Made by a program: the position numbers and the translations under genes. Shown one piece after another: positions 6,913 through 15,098 of a stretch of DNA of 15,385 nucleotides (the first letter of the stretch is position 1; each line of letters begins with the position of its first letter). The notes under the pieces are model-generated. The model did no database searches, was not told the origin of the DNA, and saw nothing but the letters and a program-made list of their open reading frames with translations. Origin of the DNA: Gammaproteobacteria bacterium UBA4475 (GTDB taxonomy: Bacteria; Pseudomonadota; Gammaproteobacteria; Pseudomonadales; Azotimanducaceae); NCBI GenBank assembly GCA_002389265.1, contig DGOD01000068.1:6837-22221 (forward strand), read 5' to 3'.

Positions 6913-8472
6913 ATGTTTTCGATGACCCAATTGATTCACCGCGCGGCGCAAATAAGGGGCAATGGCCTGGCAACCGTAGACGGCGAACGACGGCAGACCT
7001 GGCTCGAATTTGAACAGAAGATTGGCCGATTTGCCGGTGGGCTACGGGAACTGGGGGTTGGCGACGATGATTGCGTGGCCATGCTGGCCCTGAACAGTGA
7101 TCGCTATTTTGAGTTTATGTTCGCCACGCCCTGGGCCGGCGCGGTTTTCCAGCCCATCAACACCCGCCTAGCAGGTCCTGAGGTGCTCTATTGGCTGAAC
7201 GATTCCTGCGCCAAGGTGCTCATCATTGACAGCAACTTCGTTGATCTTATTCAGCAGATCCAAGGCGAGCTCGCTCATGTAGAACACATCGTGTTTATTG
7301 ATGACGGTGACACCCCTGACAACTGCATCAGCTACGCCTCGCTCATCAGCGCAGAACCCATACAAGACGCTCGACGCAGCAATGATGATGTGGCCGGCTT
7401 GTTCTATACCGGCGGCACTACAGGCCGCTCAAAGGGCGTCATGCTGAGCCATCAAAATCTCGTGATCAATACCCTGCAGTCCATCGCGCCGCTGGACTGC
7501 CAGGACGGCGATCGAATTCTCCACGTCGCCCCTATGTTTCACATTGCCGACGCCATCGTCTGCATGACTTCAGCCGCCACGGCCGGCACCAATTTTTTCC
7601 AGCCGGGGTTTGTGCCCACTGCCGCGATGGCGGCCATTGAGGCTCACGAAATTCAGCGCATGCTATTAGTCCCGACCATGGTGAATATGATGGTGAACGC
7701 GCCCGATACGGCGCAGTTTCAGCTACAGAGTCTCAGAAGCGTTATGTACGGCGCCTCACCCATGCCCGAGCCAGTGATTCGAAAAGCCATGGAGGTGCTA
7801 CCGACAACCGCGTTCTTCCAGGCCTATGGGCAAACAGAAGCCTCCCCTGTAATCACTATTTTGAGCCCAGAACGCCATACCTTCGAGGGTGAACTGGCGG
7901 GCAAGATGAAATCTGCAGGCCAGCCCGTTGCCTTGATTGATCTGGCAATTATGGATGAGCAAAATCAGCAGGTTGCCACGGGTGTCGTCGGTGAGGTCTG
8001 TATGCGCGGGCCAAATGTCATGCTGGGCTATCGTAATATGGCCGAGCAGACCAACAAGGCGATTATCGACGGTTGGCTCCACACTGGCGATGGCGGCTAT
8101 CTTGACGACGAGGGTTTTCTGTTTATCGTTGATCGCGTCAAGGACATGATCATATCGGGCGGCGAGAACGTCTATTCCGCAGAGGTTGAAAATGCCCTGT
8201 ACCAACATCCAGCGGTCAACCAGTGTGCCGTCATTGGCATTCCTCATGAGACCTGGGGCGAACAGGTTCACGGCATTGTGGTTCTGCATGCGGGCGAGAG
8301 TCTGACTGAAGAAGCGCTGATCGCGCACTGTAAAGGTCTGATCGCCGGCTTCAAATGCCCTCGCTCAGTGACCTTTCGTGAAGACGCCCTGCCGTTGTCG
8401 GGCGCCGGCAAAATCCTCAAGACCGAGTTGCGCAAGCCTTATTGGGCCGACAGCGATCGCGCCGTCAACTAA
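6913..8472 (+). CDS. AMP-forming acyl-CoA synthetase (fatty-acid--CoA ligase family)
   Basis: A 519-residue cytoplasmic ligase that would activate a carboxylic acid to acyl-AMP and then acyl-CoA using ATP. ATG 6913 is chosen because GGAG (6901-6904) lies 8 bases upstream; an in-frame codon at 6880 precedes that site. The ANL-superfamily motifs are in order: YTGGTTGRSKG phosphate loop (165-175), YGQTE (305-309), GWLHTGDGGYL (387-397) with adenosine-binding D393, the hinge region DRVKDMIISGGENVY (407-421), and catalytic lysine K500 in GAGKILKTELRK. Length is normal. Sequence alone suggests a medium- or long-chain fatty-acid or similar hydrophobic acid but does not fix chain length. It is not clustered with a dedicated operon. 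Context (CYP153, SCP2-type thiolase) fits lipid or hydrocarbon catabolism. It converges on an MFS gene. Confidence 0.95.
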   Translation: MFSMTQLIHRAAQIRGNGLATVDGERRQTWLEFEQKIGRFAGGLRELGVGDDDCVAMLALNSDRYFEFMFATPWAGAVFQPINTRLAGPEVLYWLNDSCAKVLIIDSNFVDLIQQIQGELAHVEHIVFIDDGDTPDNCISYASLISAEPIQDARRSNDDVAGLFYTGGTTGRSKGVMLSHQNLVINTLQSIAPLDCQDGDRILHVAPMFHIADAIVCMTSAATAGTNFFQPGFVPTAAMAAIEAHEIQRMLLVPTMVNMMVNAPDTAQFQLQSLRSVMYGASPMPEPVIRKAMEVLPTTAFFQAYGQTEASPVITILSPERHTFEGELAGKMKSAGQPVALIDLAIMDEQNQQVATGVVGEVCMRGPNVMLGYRNMAEQTNKAIIDGWLHTGDGGYLDDEGFLFIVDRVKDMIISGGENVYSAEVENALYQHPAVNQCAVIGIPHETWGEQVHGIVVLHAGESLTEEALIAHCKGLIAGFKCPRSVTFREDALPLSGAGKILKTELRKPYWADSDRAVN

Positions 8473-8492
8473 CCGCAACTAGCTGTCACCTG

Positions 8493-8526
8493 ACCAGTTC
8501 AGGCGTCTTACGCGACCTGAACTGGT
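8493..8526. terminator. 11-bp perfect inverted repeat at a convergent gene junction
   Basis: ACCAGTTCAGG (8493-8503) and CCTGAACTGGT (8516-8526) are exact reverse complements separated by 12 bases. The element lies between the stop codon of the plus-strand synthetase (8472) and the minus-strand MFS gene, and its right arm overlaps the last codons of the MFS gene (stop at 8510-8508). It could form a stem in transcripts from either side, so a bidirectional terminator is likely. No T-run follows on either strand, so rho-independent function is uncertain. Confidence 0.5.
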
Positions 8527-9794
8527 ACTACCGCTGCCGCTAACCGGCTGGCATCGGCCTCGGTACGCCGCGCCCGGCGTATTCGCAGCGTAAACAGCAA
8601 CAAGATCAGCAGGTTAATTACCCCCATCAGCGATGCAAAGGCAAATGCGTTCTGGTAGTCGCCGTAGAGATCAAACAGATAACCACCCATAAACCCACCC
8701 AATCCCATACCGCCCCAGCCGAAGAACGAGGTCATACCCATGCCTCGGGCCGCAAACTTGGCGGAAACCATGATGCGGGTGCATACCAAAATGCTGGACA
8801 TGACGCCGGAATAGGTAAAACCAAAGCAAATCGCAAGCAGATACAAACCGAAACCTGAATCCATGTAGGGAAACCAGAATACAAAGGTGGTTTGCCCCAG
8901 AGACATGATCATGTAGGTCGGCAGCGGACCGATGACGTCGCCTAGTTTACCACCGACAATGCGTCCGACGGCCCCGGCTAACATCAATACCAGAAAAACC
9001 CGGGTCGCACTTTCCATCGCCATACCATTGTCGGTGAGCAAGGGCACTAGGTGAACAATCGGCACCGACATACAGTTACAACAAAACAGGACAGCAATAC
9101 CTAGCCAGGCCACCACTTCAAAGTCTGCCAAGGGGAAGTCTTTGACCACAGACTCAGGGACTAGCCTCGCTTGCTGCCGACTTGGGGACTCGCGCACCAG
9201 GAAGGCCATCGGCAGGGTCACTAACAAAAATACAATCGCCATTAATTCAAACGCGCTTTGCCAACCATAAGCGGTAATAGCCAGCCCTACCACATAGGGC
9301 ACAGCGCCCTGCCCTGTAGCGCCGCCAGAGGCGGTGATGCCCAATGCCAGACCCGGATTCTGCTTAAACCAAAAGCCGACATTGGCAAACAGCGGCGCTG
9401 ACACCAAGGAATGACCAAAGGCACCGAACAAGAAAAAATAGGCATAAAATTGCCACAGGCTACTTTGGGTACTAAGCAAGTACAGCGCCAGGGTCATCAC
9501 CAACGCGCCGACAACCCCAAACCATCGAGTGCCCAACCGGTCGGCCACATAGCCCCACAGGATACCGAACAACGCCGATGAGAATGCCGTCGCCGTATAC
9601 GCTAACGAGATATCACCGCGCCCCCAGCCAAATTCTGCTGCCAAGGGTTTCAGAAAAACGGAAATTGAGCCTAAAGCACCAAAAGCAAAGGCACTCAGCG
9701 TGAAGGCAACCAACACCATGATCCAGCCATAAGCTGGGTCCTTATCATGCTTTCCTGCTGGATTCACTCGTATCTCACTTGGGTTTGGCGACAT
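8508..9794 (-). CDS. MFS transporter, monocarboxylate/OFA-like
   Basis: A 428-residue inner-membrane carrier with about twelve hydrophobic segments and a short cytoplasmic N-terminus, a normal major facilitator length. The inter-helix 2-3 motif A is present as GYVADRLGTR (81-90), with a related GRIVGGKLGDVIG loop in the second half. The opening helix YGWIMVLVAFTLSAFAFG and the GSISVFLKPLAAEFGW segment resemble the monocarboxylate-porter/oxalate-formate-antiporter branch, so a small organic acid is a plausible substrate; this is family-level inference. ATG at 9794 has only a weak ribosome binding site. It lies 68 bases downstream of the secreted-protein gene on the same strand and may share its transcript. 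It converges on the acyl-CoA synthetase gene. Confidence 0.92.
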   Translation of the reverse strand: MSPNPSEIRVNPAGKHDKDPAYGWIMVLVAFTLSAFAFGALGSISVFLKPLAAEFGWGRGDISLAYTATAFSSALFGILWGYVADRLGTRWFGVVGALVMTLALYLLSTQSSLWQFYAYFFLFGAFGHSLVSAPLFANVGFWFKQNPGLALGITASGGATGQGAVPYVVGLAITAYGWQSAFELMAIVFLLVTLPMAFLVRESPSRQQARLVPESVVKDFPLADFEVVAWLGIAVLFCCNCMSVPIVHLVPLLTDNGMAMESATRVFLVLMLAGAVGRIVGGKLGDVIGPLPTYMIMSLGQTTFVFWFPYMDSGFGLYLLAICFGFTYSGVMSSILVCTRIMVSAKFAARGMGMTSFFGWGGMGLGGFMGGYLFDLYGDYQNAFAFASLMGVINLLILLLFTLRIRRARRTEADASRLAAAVVPVQVA

Positions 9795-9862
9795 GAAGGC
9801 GCGATCCCCGAATCAGCTATTCTGATCCAGCTAATGATAGAACGCGATTTGACGTAGACGAT

Positions 9863-10300
9863 CTAGTACCGCATAGATTGCCGGAAAACTTCTTGCCTAA
9901 AGCTCTCTACTTGCACTGCGCTGTCGGTCGTTGACGGCTCAAATTGGCGAACAAGGCCGGCTTTAAACAGCTGATAGCCCTCGAGCCTGGAAGGATTCAC
10001 TAACACCTTAACCCGCTCGTCTAAATCATCGAATAGATAACGTAAGCGCCGTTTAATACGTCGCGGCAGCTCTGGTTCGTTGCGACGATGTTCCCGAACA
10101 ATGCGTTGCTGCACATCCACCATAAAGGTCGCGACAATCTCTCCAAATTGGTTTTTCTCCGCATCGGAAAATTTCATTAGCGCAAACCCGGCAGACATCA
10201 TCGCTTTTGGGTCAGCTGTCTCGGCCGGCGTATAAGCCTGCGGCTCCGCCCCTATAGCGAATGCCAGGCAAGTTAAAACAATGACTTGGATTAATTTCAT
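9863..10300 (-). CDS. small secreted protein of unknown function
   Basis: A 145-residue protein I do not recognise. The ATG at 10300 is preferred over longer in-frame starts (to 10393) because it begins a good signal peptide, MKLIQVIVLTCLAFAIGA, with likely cleavage before E19, and has GAGGT close upstream. C11 does not sit in a proper lipobox, so an export signal cut by signal peptidase I is more likely than a lipoprotein. The mature part is predicted largely helical and charged, with a strongly basic stretch RRIKRRLRYLF near its middle, acidic segments either side, and no cysteines. No catalytic motif is visible. It diverges from the P450 gene and lies upstream of the MFS gene on the same strand. 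Function unknown. Confidence 0.75.
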   Translation of the reverse strand: MKLIQVIVLTCLAFAIGAEPQAYTPAETADPKAMMSAGFALMKFSDAEKNQFGEIVATFMVDVQQRIVREHRRNEPELPRRIKRRLRYLFDDLDERVKVLVNPSRLEGYQLFKAGLVRQFEPSTTDSAVQVESFRQEVFRQSMRY

Positions 10301-10312
10301 GGCAACCTCACA

Positions 10313-10323
10313 ATCACAGTGAT
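10313..10323. promoter_or_regulatory. small palindrome upstream of the secreted-protein gene
   Basis: ATCACAGTGAT is a perfect palindrome about a central base, 13 bases before the minus-strand start at 10300. Nearby, GTTTGCC (10335-10341) and GGCAAAC (10389-10395) form a spaced inverted pair across the same divergent region. These could be operator half-sites for control of the divergent pair; short enough to be chance. Confidence 0.3.
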
Positions 10324-10474
10324 CAAAGAATACCGTTTGCCCGCACAGGAAGCCAGACGCAACGCCGCTCGCGCGCCTATGATCACAAGGCAAACGACGA
10401 ACGCCGCACTAGTGAGCCTCGATCTAACCCTATCCACCATAAAACCCAACCTGTCTGGAAATTCGCGATTCGGC

Positions 10475-10503
10475 TTGAACTCCACCAGCCAGACTTTTAG
10501 GAT
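10475..10503 (+). promoter_or_regulatory. candidate sigma70 promoter for the P450 gene
   Basis: TTGAAC (10475-10480) and TAGGAT (10498-10503) are separated by exactly 17 bases and end 26 bases before the P450 ATG. This leaves room for a short leader containing the GGAG ribosome binding site at 10519-10522. Box quality and spacing are good; not tested. Confidence 0.5.
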
Positions 10504-10529
10504 AAAGCCACTGAAAATGGAGTTTAGTC

Positions 10530-11882
10530 ATGAGCGTACAGTATCTTGAGCGTAATGGTGAAAAGCGCGCCAGTCTGATGGCCCGTGCCACCAGTGGCGA
10601 TTTGACCATATCTAATAAGGAAATGGCGGATGCCTTCGCCATTGACCCGCACTATGACGTCAATCAGATTCCCCTCGACGGTCTCGACCCTTCTCACCCG
10701 GCATTGTTTGCCAACGACACTGTCTGGGAACATTTTGCCCGTCTGCGCAAAGAGGACCCGGTGCATTACCACAAAGAAAGCAGCGTTGGCCCTTATTGGT
10801 CAGTAACGCGCTACGAAGACATCATGCATGTGGACAAGAACCATGACATTTTTTCCTCTAAACAAAGCATGGGTGGCATTACCCTCGGTGGCGCGCCCCG
10901 GCCTGAAGACGATGCTTTTGCTCTACCGATGTTTATCCAGGAAGATCCGCCCAAGCATGATGCTCAACGACGAGTGGTCACGCCCATGTTTATCCCTCGC
11001 AATCTGGCAGACTTGGAGCCATTGATTCGTGAGCGCGCGGGTATCATTCTTGACGGCCTGCCCAGAAATGAAGAATTCGATTGGGTTCAGCATGTCTCCA
11101 AGGAGCTCACGGCGCAAATGCTCGCCACCTTGTTTGATGTACCCCAAGAAGACCGTATGAAGTTGGTATTCTGGTCGGACACAGTACAGCAGCTAGGTGA
11201 CCCTGAGATGTTTGAAAACCCGGAAGAGGGTTTCAAAATACTGTTTGAATGCTTGGCTTACTTTACCGAGTTTTATGAAGCCAGAAAGAAAGAGCCGGCT
11301 AAATTCGACTTGATTTCCATGCTCGCCCATGACGAGTCAACCAACAACATGTCACCCCAGGAACTGCTCGGCAATATCATTCTGCTGATCGTCGGCGGCA
11401 ATGACACCACCCGGAACTCTATCTCCGGCGGCGTATTGGCTTTAAACCAATACCCTAAGGAATATGAAAAGCTGCTGCAAAATCCCGGCTTGATTCCTAA
11501 AATGGTGCCTGAAATCATCCGTTGGCAAACGCCTTTGGCGCATATGGCACGAACCGCGTTGCAAGACACCATGCTTGGCGGTAAACAAATCAAAAAAGGC
11601 GACCGGCTGGCGATGTGGTATATCTCGGGCAACCGCGATGAAGACTATATCGACAAGGCAGATGAATTCATTATTGACCGCGTCAACCCACGTACCCATA
11701 CGGCATTTGGTTATGGCGTTCACCGCTGCGTGGGCAATCGTTTGGCTGAAATGCAGCTTCGGGTTATGTGGGAAGAGATTCAGAAGCGTTTCTCGAAGGT
11801 CGAGGTCACTGGCACGCCTGTGTTATTGAACTCGAGCTTTGTCCACGGCATTGTTGAATTGCCTGTGACCCTTAGAGATTAG
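10530..11882 (+). CDS. cytochrome P450, CYP153 family
   Basis: A 450-residue soluble P450, predicted to be a terminal (omega) hydroxylase of medium-chain alkanes or fatty acids, as known for CYP153. The sequence shows the I-helix GGNDTTRNSISGG (289-301, with D292-T293), the K-helix E328-I-I-R331, and the haem loop FGYGVHRCVGNRLAE with cysteine ligand C400. The family-specific blocks GPYWSVTRYEDI, LIRERAGIILDGLP and ELTAQMLATLFD read like characterised CYP153 proteins, as does IIRWQTPLAHMARTAL. Length is normal and there is no membrane anchor. ATG 10530 has GGAG 7 bases upstream. CYP153 needs a ferredoxin and ferredoxin reductase, often encoded next to it; neither is in this window, so electrons must come from elsewhere. 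A hairpin repeat begins at the first base after its stop codon. Confidence 0.95.
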   Translation: MSVQYLERNGEKRASLMARATSGDLTISNKEMADAFAIDPHYDVNQIPLDGLDPSHPALFANDTVWEHFARLRKEDPVHYHKESSVGPYWSVTRYEDIMHVDKNHDIFSSKQSMGGITLGGAPRPEDDAFALPMFIQEDPPKHDAQRRVVTPMFIPRNLADLEPLIRERAGIILDGLPRNEEFDWVQHVSKELTAQMLATLFDVPQEDRMKLVFWSDTVQQLGDPEMFENPEEGFKILFECLAYFTEFYEARKKEPAKFDLISMLAHDESTNNMSPQELLGNIILLIVGGNDTTRNSISGGVLALNQYPKEYEKLLQNPGLIPKMVPEIIRWQTPLAHMARTALQDTMLGGKQIKKGDRLAMWYISGNRDEDYIDKADEFIIDRVNPRTHTAFGYGVHRCVGNRLAEMQLRVMWEEIQKRFSKVEVTGTPVLLNSSFVHGIVELPVTLRD

Positions 11883-11944
11883 AGTCGTGGCTTTGCGCGA
11901 ATGTCGCAAAGTACGACTGCCTTGCGGTACTTCCGATTTGCACC
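11883..11944 (+). repeat. diverged single copy of the hairpin repeat, directly after the P450 stop
   Basis: This segment starts immediately after the TAG at 11880-11882. TCGTGGCTTTGCGC (11885-11898) is shared exactly with the tandem array at 15099 onward; the rest is diverged but comparable to about 11944 (shared GCC and ATTTGC blocks). It folds like the array units: outer stem AGTCGT (11883-11888) with ACGACT (11913-11918), inner stem TTTGCG (11892-11897) with CGCAAA (11905-11910), 7-base loop. It may end the P450 transcript or stabilise its 3' end. No T-run follows. Confidence 0.7.
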
Positions 11945-12114
11945 TAGTGTAAAATAAGAATATCGCAAGGCTCGCTCAAACCTCGGTATCAATCAAAAAA
12001 CCACAGACTAGCCCTTGGCAACCCGCGAACCTTTACTTTTCCCTTGCGATGGAACCTTTCGACCGGTGCCCTTGCAGCCAACCTTTGTTGAGCAAGACTA
12101 TTCAGGCAGGCTAA
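11945..12114. other. rest of the P450-GPH convergent gap
   Basis: The gap holds a spaced 9-bp inverted pair, ATCGCAAGG (11962-11970) and CCTTGCGAT (12042-12050). A plus-strand open frame crossing into the GPH gene (12015-12221) resembles nothing and looks like chance. No other feature is seen. Confidence 0.35.
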
Positions 12115-13665
12115 TCAGACAATCCCTTCATTACTCGCCGCTGACTTTTTGGCCTCAATCTCCACTTGAATTTCCGCCAACCGCTCTTCCGTCAGAGGGT
12201 AATTCCACAACAGCGGCATAGCAACGAACTTGAAAATTGCCGGAATAACCGAATAGGTAATCGCCAACATCAACAAAGAGTAGGTTGTATTCGTGGTATT
12301 CAACGGATCGGCGAGCGAGTCAAAGCCCCAAAACACCACCAAATTCGTCCCGACAAATAATCCCAACGCGTAGGCCAGCTTGCGAGTCATCGACCAGATA
12401 GAGAAATAAGCACCACCCTGGCTCTTGCCGGTCATAGCGGTATCCACATCGATAACATCTGCCGCCATGGCATAAGGCAACGCCGACAGCGCGCCGATCG
12501 ACGACCCCTTTAGACACATCACAATAATGAAAAACAGAAACTTGCCCGTGGGCTTACCTTCAAAATAGCTTACCGCCGTGGCGTAAGTGTCTTCTGGCAA
12601 AAACGCCAGAATATTCTTGATTTGAAACGCATCAAACCACTCTACTGGCGCGATGGCGATCAAAGGGATCATGCAAGACCAGAGCGCATACCAACCAATG
12701 GCAACCATGGTTGCCCGATGCTTACCAATCCGCCTCGACAACTTAAACCATAGCGGGATAGAGACTAACTGTGAGATGAAATAGGGAGCCAAATAGAAGC
12801 CAAATAGCGCGCCTGCCAACAGCACATGTTTGACGAAGAAGAAACTCAACGTATTGGTCATAGCCGCACCGATCGTCGAGAACAGAAATACGATAATCAG
12901 GCGCCGATAGGGCTCATTTTTCCAGACGTAGCGAAAGCTTTCTTTGAGAGGAATGGGTGCCACTTTAGTTTCAGTCACGTCAAATTCAGGCACTGATATC
13001 AACATGTTGATGATCAACACCGGCATCACCAGAGCAATAGCCATGGATAGGAAATAGACCGCGTCAGTGGGTTTGCTATAACCAAAAAAGAAAATGATCG
13101 CTGGCGTAAAGGCACCGATTAGTGCACCGGTCACGGCGAAGCCTTCCCGCCAACTGGTGATCAAGGTGCGCTCATGGTAATTCTTAGATAATTCAGCGCC
13201 CCAGGCACTATAGGGCACATCCTGAATCGTTGAACCAATATAGGTGACGATCAGCATCGCCAGCATCCAGGGATAGCCCGAATTGATCTCGACACCCAAA
13301 ATACTGATTTCAGAAAAGGTAAAGGGCGGCACAAACAATAAACAGATACCGAGAATATAGATGGGCGTACCCAACAGAATGAACGGTTTACGGCGCCCCC
13401 AACGAGATCGGGTTCTATCAGACAAAAAACCCACTAGTGGGTCAGTCACACCATCGAACAAACGGGCTACGACCAACACCAAACCCACAAACGCCAAACC
13501 CAGACCAAAACCCTCTGCGTCGGCATACACCGCAGGCAGGTACACAGCCATCGGCAGCGCTACCATGGCCAGGGGTGTCGCCGGGGCGCCATAGGAACCC
13601 AGCACCCATTGACTCAAGGTGCCTGATTCCGTTGGGGCCGTGGTCGGTATCTTTGGTTCGCTCAT
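12115..13665 (-). CDS. GPH-family (MFS_2, MelB-like) cation symporter
   Basis: A 516-residue inner-membrane transporter with about twelve hydrophobic helices, of the glycoside-pentoside-hexuronide:cation symporter family. The family signature runs through residues 68-96: FDGVTDPLVGFLSDRTRSRWG followed at once by RRKPFI, including the D75-P76 pair and the basic loop between helices 2 and 3. The N-terminal block GSYGAPATPLAMVALPMAVY also fits. ATG 13665 is preferred over an in-frame codon at 13824 because the extra 53 residues are low in hydrophobicity and unlike the family. Its ribosome binding site is weak. GPH members classically carry sugars with Na+ or H+, but many marine relatives sit beside lipid, steroid or terpenoid catabolic genes and their substrates are unknown. 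Here it diverges from a thiolase gene, so sugar transport should not be assumed. Confidence 0.93.
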   Translation of the reverse strand: MSEPKIPTTAPTESGTLSQWVLGSYGAPATPLAMVALPMAVYLPAVYADAEGFGLGLAFVGLVLVVARLFDGVTDPLVGFLSDRTRSRWGRRKPFILLGTPIYILGICLLFVPPFTFSEISILGVEINSGYPWMLAMLIVTYIGSTIQDVPYSAWGAELSKNYHERTLITSWREGFAVTGALIGAFTPAIIFFFGYSKPTDAVYFLSMAIALVMPVLIINMLISVPEFDVTETKVAPIPLKESFRYVWKNEPYRRLIIVFLFSTIGAAMTNTLSFFFVKHVLLAGALFGFYLAPYFISQLVSIPLWFKLSRRIGKHRATMVAIGWYALWSCMIPLIAIAPVEWFDAFQIKNILAFLPEDTYATAVSYFEGKPTGKFLFFIIVMCLKGSSIGALSALPYAMAADVIDVDTAMTGKSQGGAYFSIWSMTRKLAYALGLFVGTNLVVFWGFDSLADPLNTTNTTYSLLMLAITYSVIPAIFKFVAMPLLWNYPLTEERLAEIQVEIEAKKSAASNEGIV

Positions 13666-13747
13666 CCAGCCACTACCCGTTGTTGATTTACGTCGCTCAA
13701 CTCTACCGTATTCTTCACACAACCCATAACATTGATACACCCTGTTC

Positions 13748-13769
13748 GATTCATTGGTCCTAACGAATC
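13748..13769. promoter_or_regulatory. imperfect inverted repeat in the GPH-thiolase divergent region, possible operator
   Basis: GATTCATTG (13748-13756) and TAACGAATC (13761-13769) pair at seven of nine positions around GTCC. It lies in the 250-base region between two divergent genes, a position and size suited to a TetR- or MarR-type operator controlling both. No regulator gene is in the window. Confidence 0.35.
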
Positions 13770-13848
13770 TATTGGTGCTCGCAAGGCGCCCTAAGCTCTC
13801 CACCCTGGGCTGTCTAACTGGCACTCGCCCTGCGTATCAGGCTCCCGT

Positions 13849-13877
13849 TTGACTTATTCTGAGACAAAAAATATATT
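13849..13877 (+). promoter_or_regulatory. strong candidate sigma70 promoter for the thiolase gene
   Basis: TTGACT (13849-13854) and TATATT (13872-13877) are separated by exactly 17 bases; each box matches the consensus at five of six positions. The ATG lies 39 bases after the -10 box, with GGAG at 13906-13909. This is the best promoter-like sequence in the window. Confidence 0.65.
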
Positions 13878-13915
13878 ACTTGCGCATTCCCAACCAAAAA
13901 ACCGCGGAGCTCCAA

Positions 13916-15097
13916 ATGTCTAAAGTAAAAGTCGCCGGCGTCGGCATGATCCCGTTCACCAAACCTGGCCAGAGTGACGATTACGCGACCATGGGCGAAA
14001 AGGCGGCACGCATCGCCATTGAAGACGCTGGCATCAGCTACAGCGAGATCGGCCAGGTCTATGTGGGCTACGTTTACGGCGACTCCACTGCCGGCCAGGC
14101 CGCCGTCTATGGCCTGGGAATGACGGGGGTGCCAGTATTCAACGTTAACAACAACTGCGCTACTGGCTCCTCAGCCCTGTTTTTGGCCCGCCAGGCAGTG
14201 GCGTCCGGTATGGTCGAGTGCGCACTGGCCCTAGGGTTCGAGCAAATGGTTCCCGGCGCCCTCGGCGCCACCTTCACCGATCGTCCCAATCCTATGAAAC
14301 GGATGTTCAAGGAAATGGCCAATCTGCAGGGCGTCGACAAGCAAGCACCCGGCGCAGCTCAATATTTTGGCGGCGCCGGTCGCGAATACGCAGAACAGTA
14401 CGGCACCCGCGACGAGACCTTCGCGAAGATTGCTGAAAAAGCCCGCAAGCATGCGGCAAACAACCCCTACGCGGTATTCAGAAACCAGTTGAGCGTCGAA
14501 GAGATCATGGCCTCGCCTCATATCTATGGTCCGCTGACCCGTTATCAATGCTGCCCCCCCACCTGTGGTGCCGCTGCGGCAGTGATTTGCAGCGAGGCTT
14601 TCGCCAACAAACATGGCCTGAACAACGCCATTACGATCAAGGCTCAGGCGATGACCACTGACTATGCCAGTACCCTAGAAGACCACTCCATGCGCAAGCT
14701 CATTGGCTTTGATATGGCAAAAGCCGCCGCCGACCAGGTTTACGAACAGGCAGGTGTCGGTCCAGAAGATATCCAAGTAGTTGAATTGCATGATTGCTTT
14801 ACAGCCAACGAGTTACTGACCTATGAGGCCTTGAGCCTGACCCCCGAAGGCACCGCAGAAAAGTTTATTTGGGACGGTGACAACACCTATGGCGGCCGAG
14901 TCGTCACTAACCCTTCCGGGGGATTGTTATCCAAGGGTCACCCCTTGGGCGCAACCGGACTTGCTCAGTGTACCGAACTCGTCTGGCAGCTTCGTGGCGA
15001 CGCTGGCGATCGTCAGGTCGCAGGCGCAAGACACGGCCTACAACATAACCTAGGTTTAGGTGGCGCCTGCGTCGTCACCCTCTATAGTAATGAGTAA
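13916..15097 (+). CDS. SCP2-type thiolase (acetyl-CoA acyltransferase-like)
   Basis: A 393-residue thiolase of the sterol-carrier-protein-x branch, predicted to cleave 3-ketoacyl-CoAs, often branched-chain, sterol side-chain or isoprenoid derived. ATG 13916 is chosen over an in-frame codon at 13880 because GGAG (13906-13909) precedes it and SKVKVAGVGMIPF is the expected N-terminus. Catalytic residues visible: nucleophile C81 in NNNCATGSSAL, H292 in the HDCF motif that replaces NEAF of classical thiolases, and H342 in SKGHPLGATG. The C-terminal block LQHNLGLGGACVVTLY is typical of this branch. There is no C-terminal SCP2 lipid-binding domain, as usual for bacterial versions. Members lacking activity or acting as aldolase partners exist, but the complete residue set argues for activity. 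It diverges from the GPH transporter gene. A tandem hairpin-repeat array begins right after its stop. Confidence 0.94.
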   Translation: MSKVKVAGVGMIPFTKPGQSDDYATMGEKAARIAIEDAGISYSEIGQVYVGYVYGDSTAGQAAVYGLGMTGVPVFNVNNNCATGSSALFLARQAVASGMVECALALGFEQMVPGALGATFTDRPNPMKRMFKEMANLQGVDKQAPGAAQYFGGAGREYAEQYGTRDETFAKIAEKARKHAANNPYAVFRNQLSVEEIMASPHIYGPLTRYQCCPPTCGAAAAVICSEAFANKHGLNNAITIKAQAMTTDYASTLEDHSMRKLIGFDMAKAAADQVYEQAGVGPEDIQVVELHDCFTANELLTYEALSLTPEGTAEKFIWDGDNTYGGRVVTNPSGGLLSKGHPLGATGLAQCTELVWQLRGDAGDRQVAGARHGLQHNLGLGGACVVTLYSNE

Positions 15098-15098
15098 A

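Noticed and set aside
10313..10323. CRP binding site
   Set aside because: The palindrome has TCAC before GTGA with one base between, the reverse of the TGTGA-N6-TCACA arrangement.
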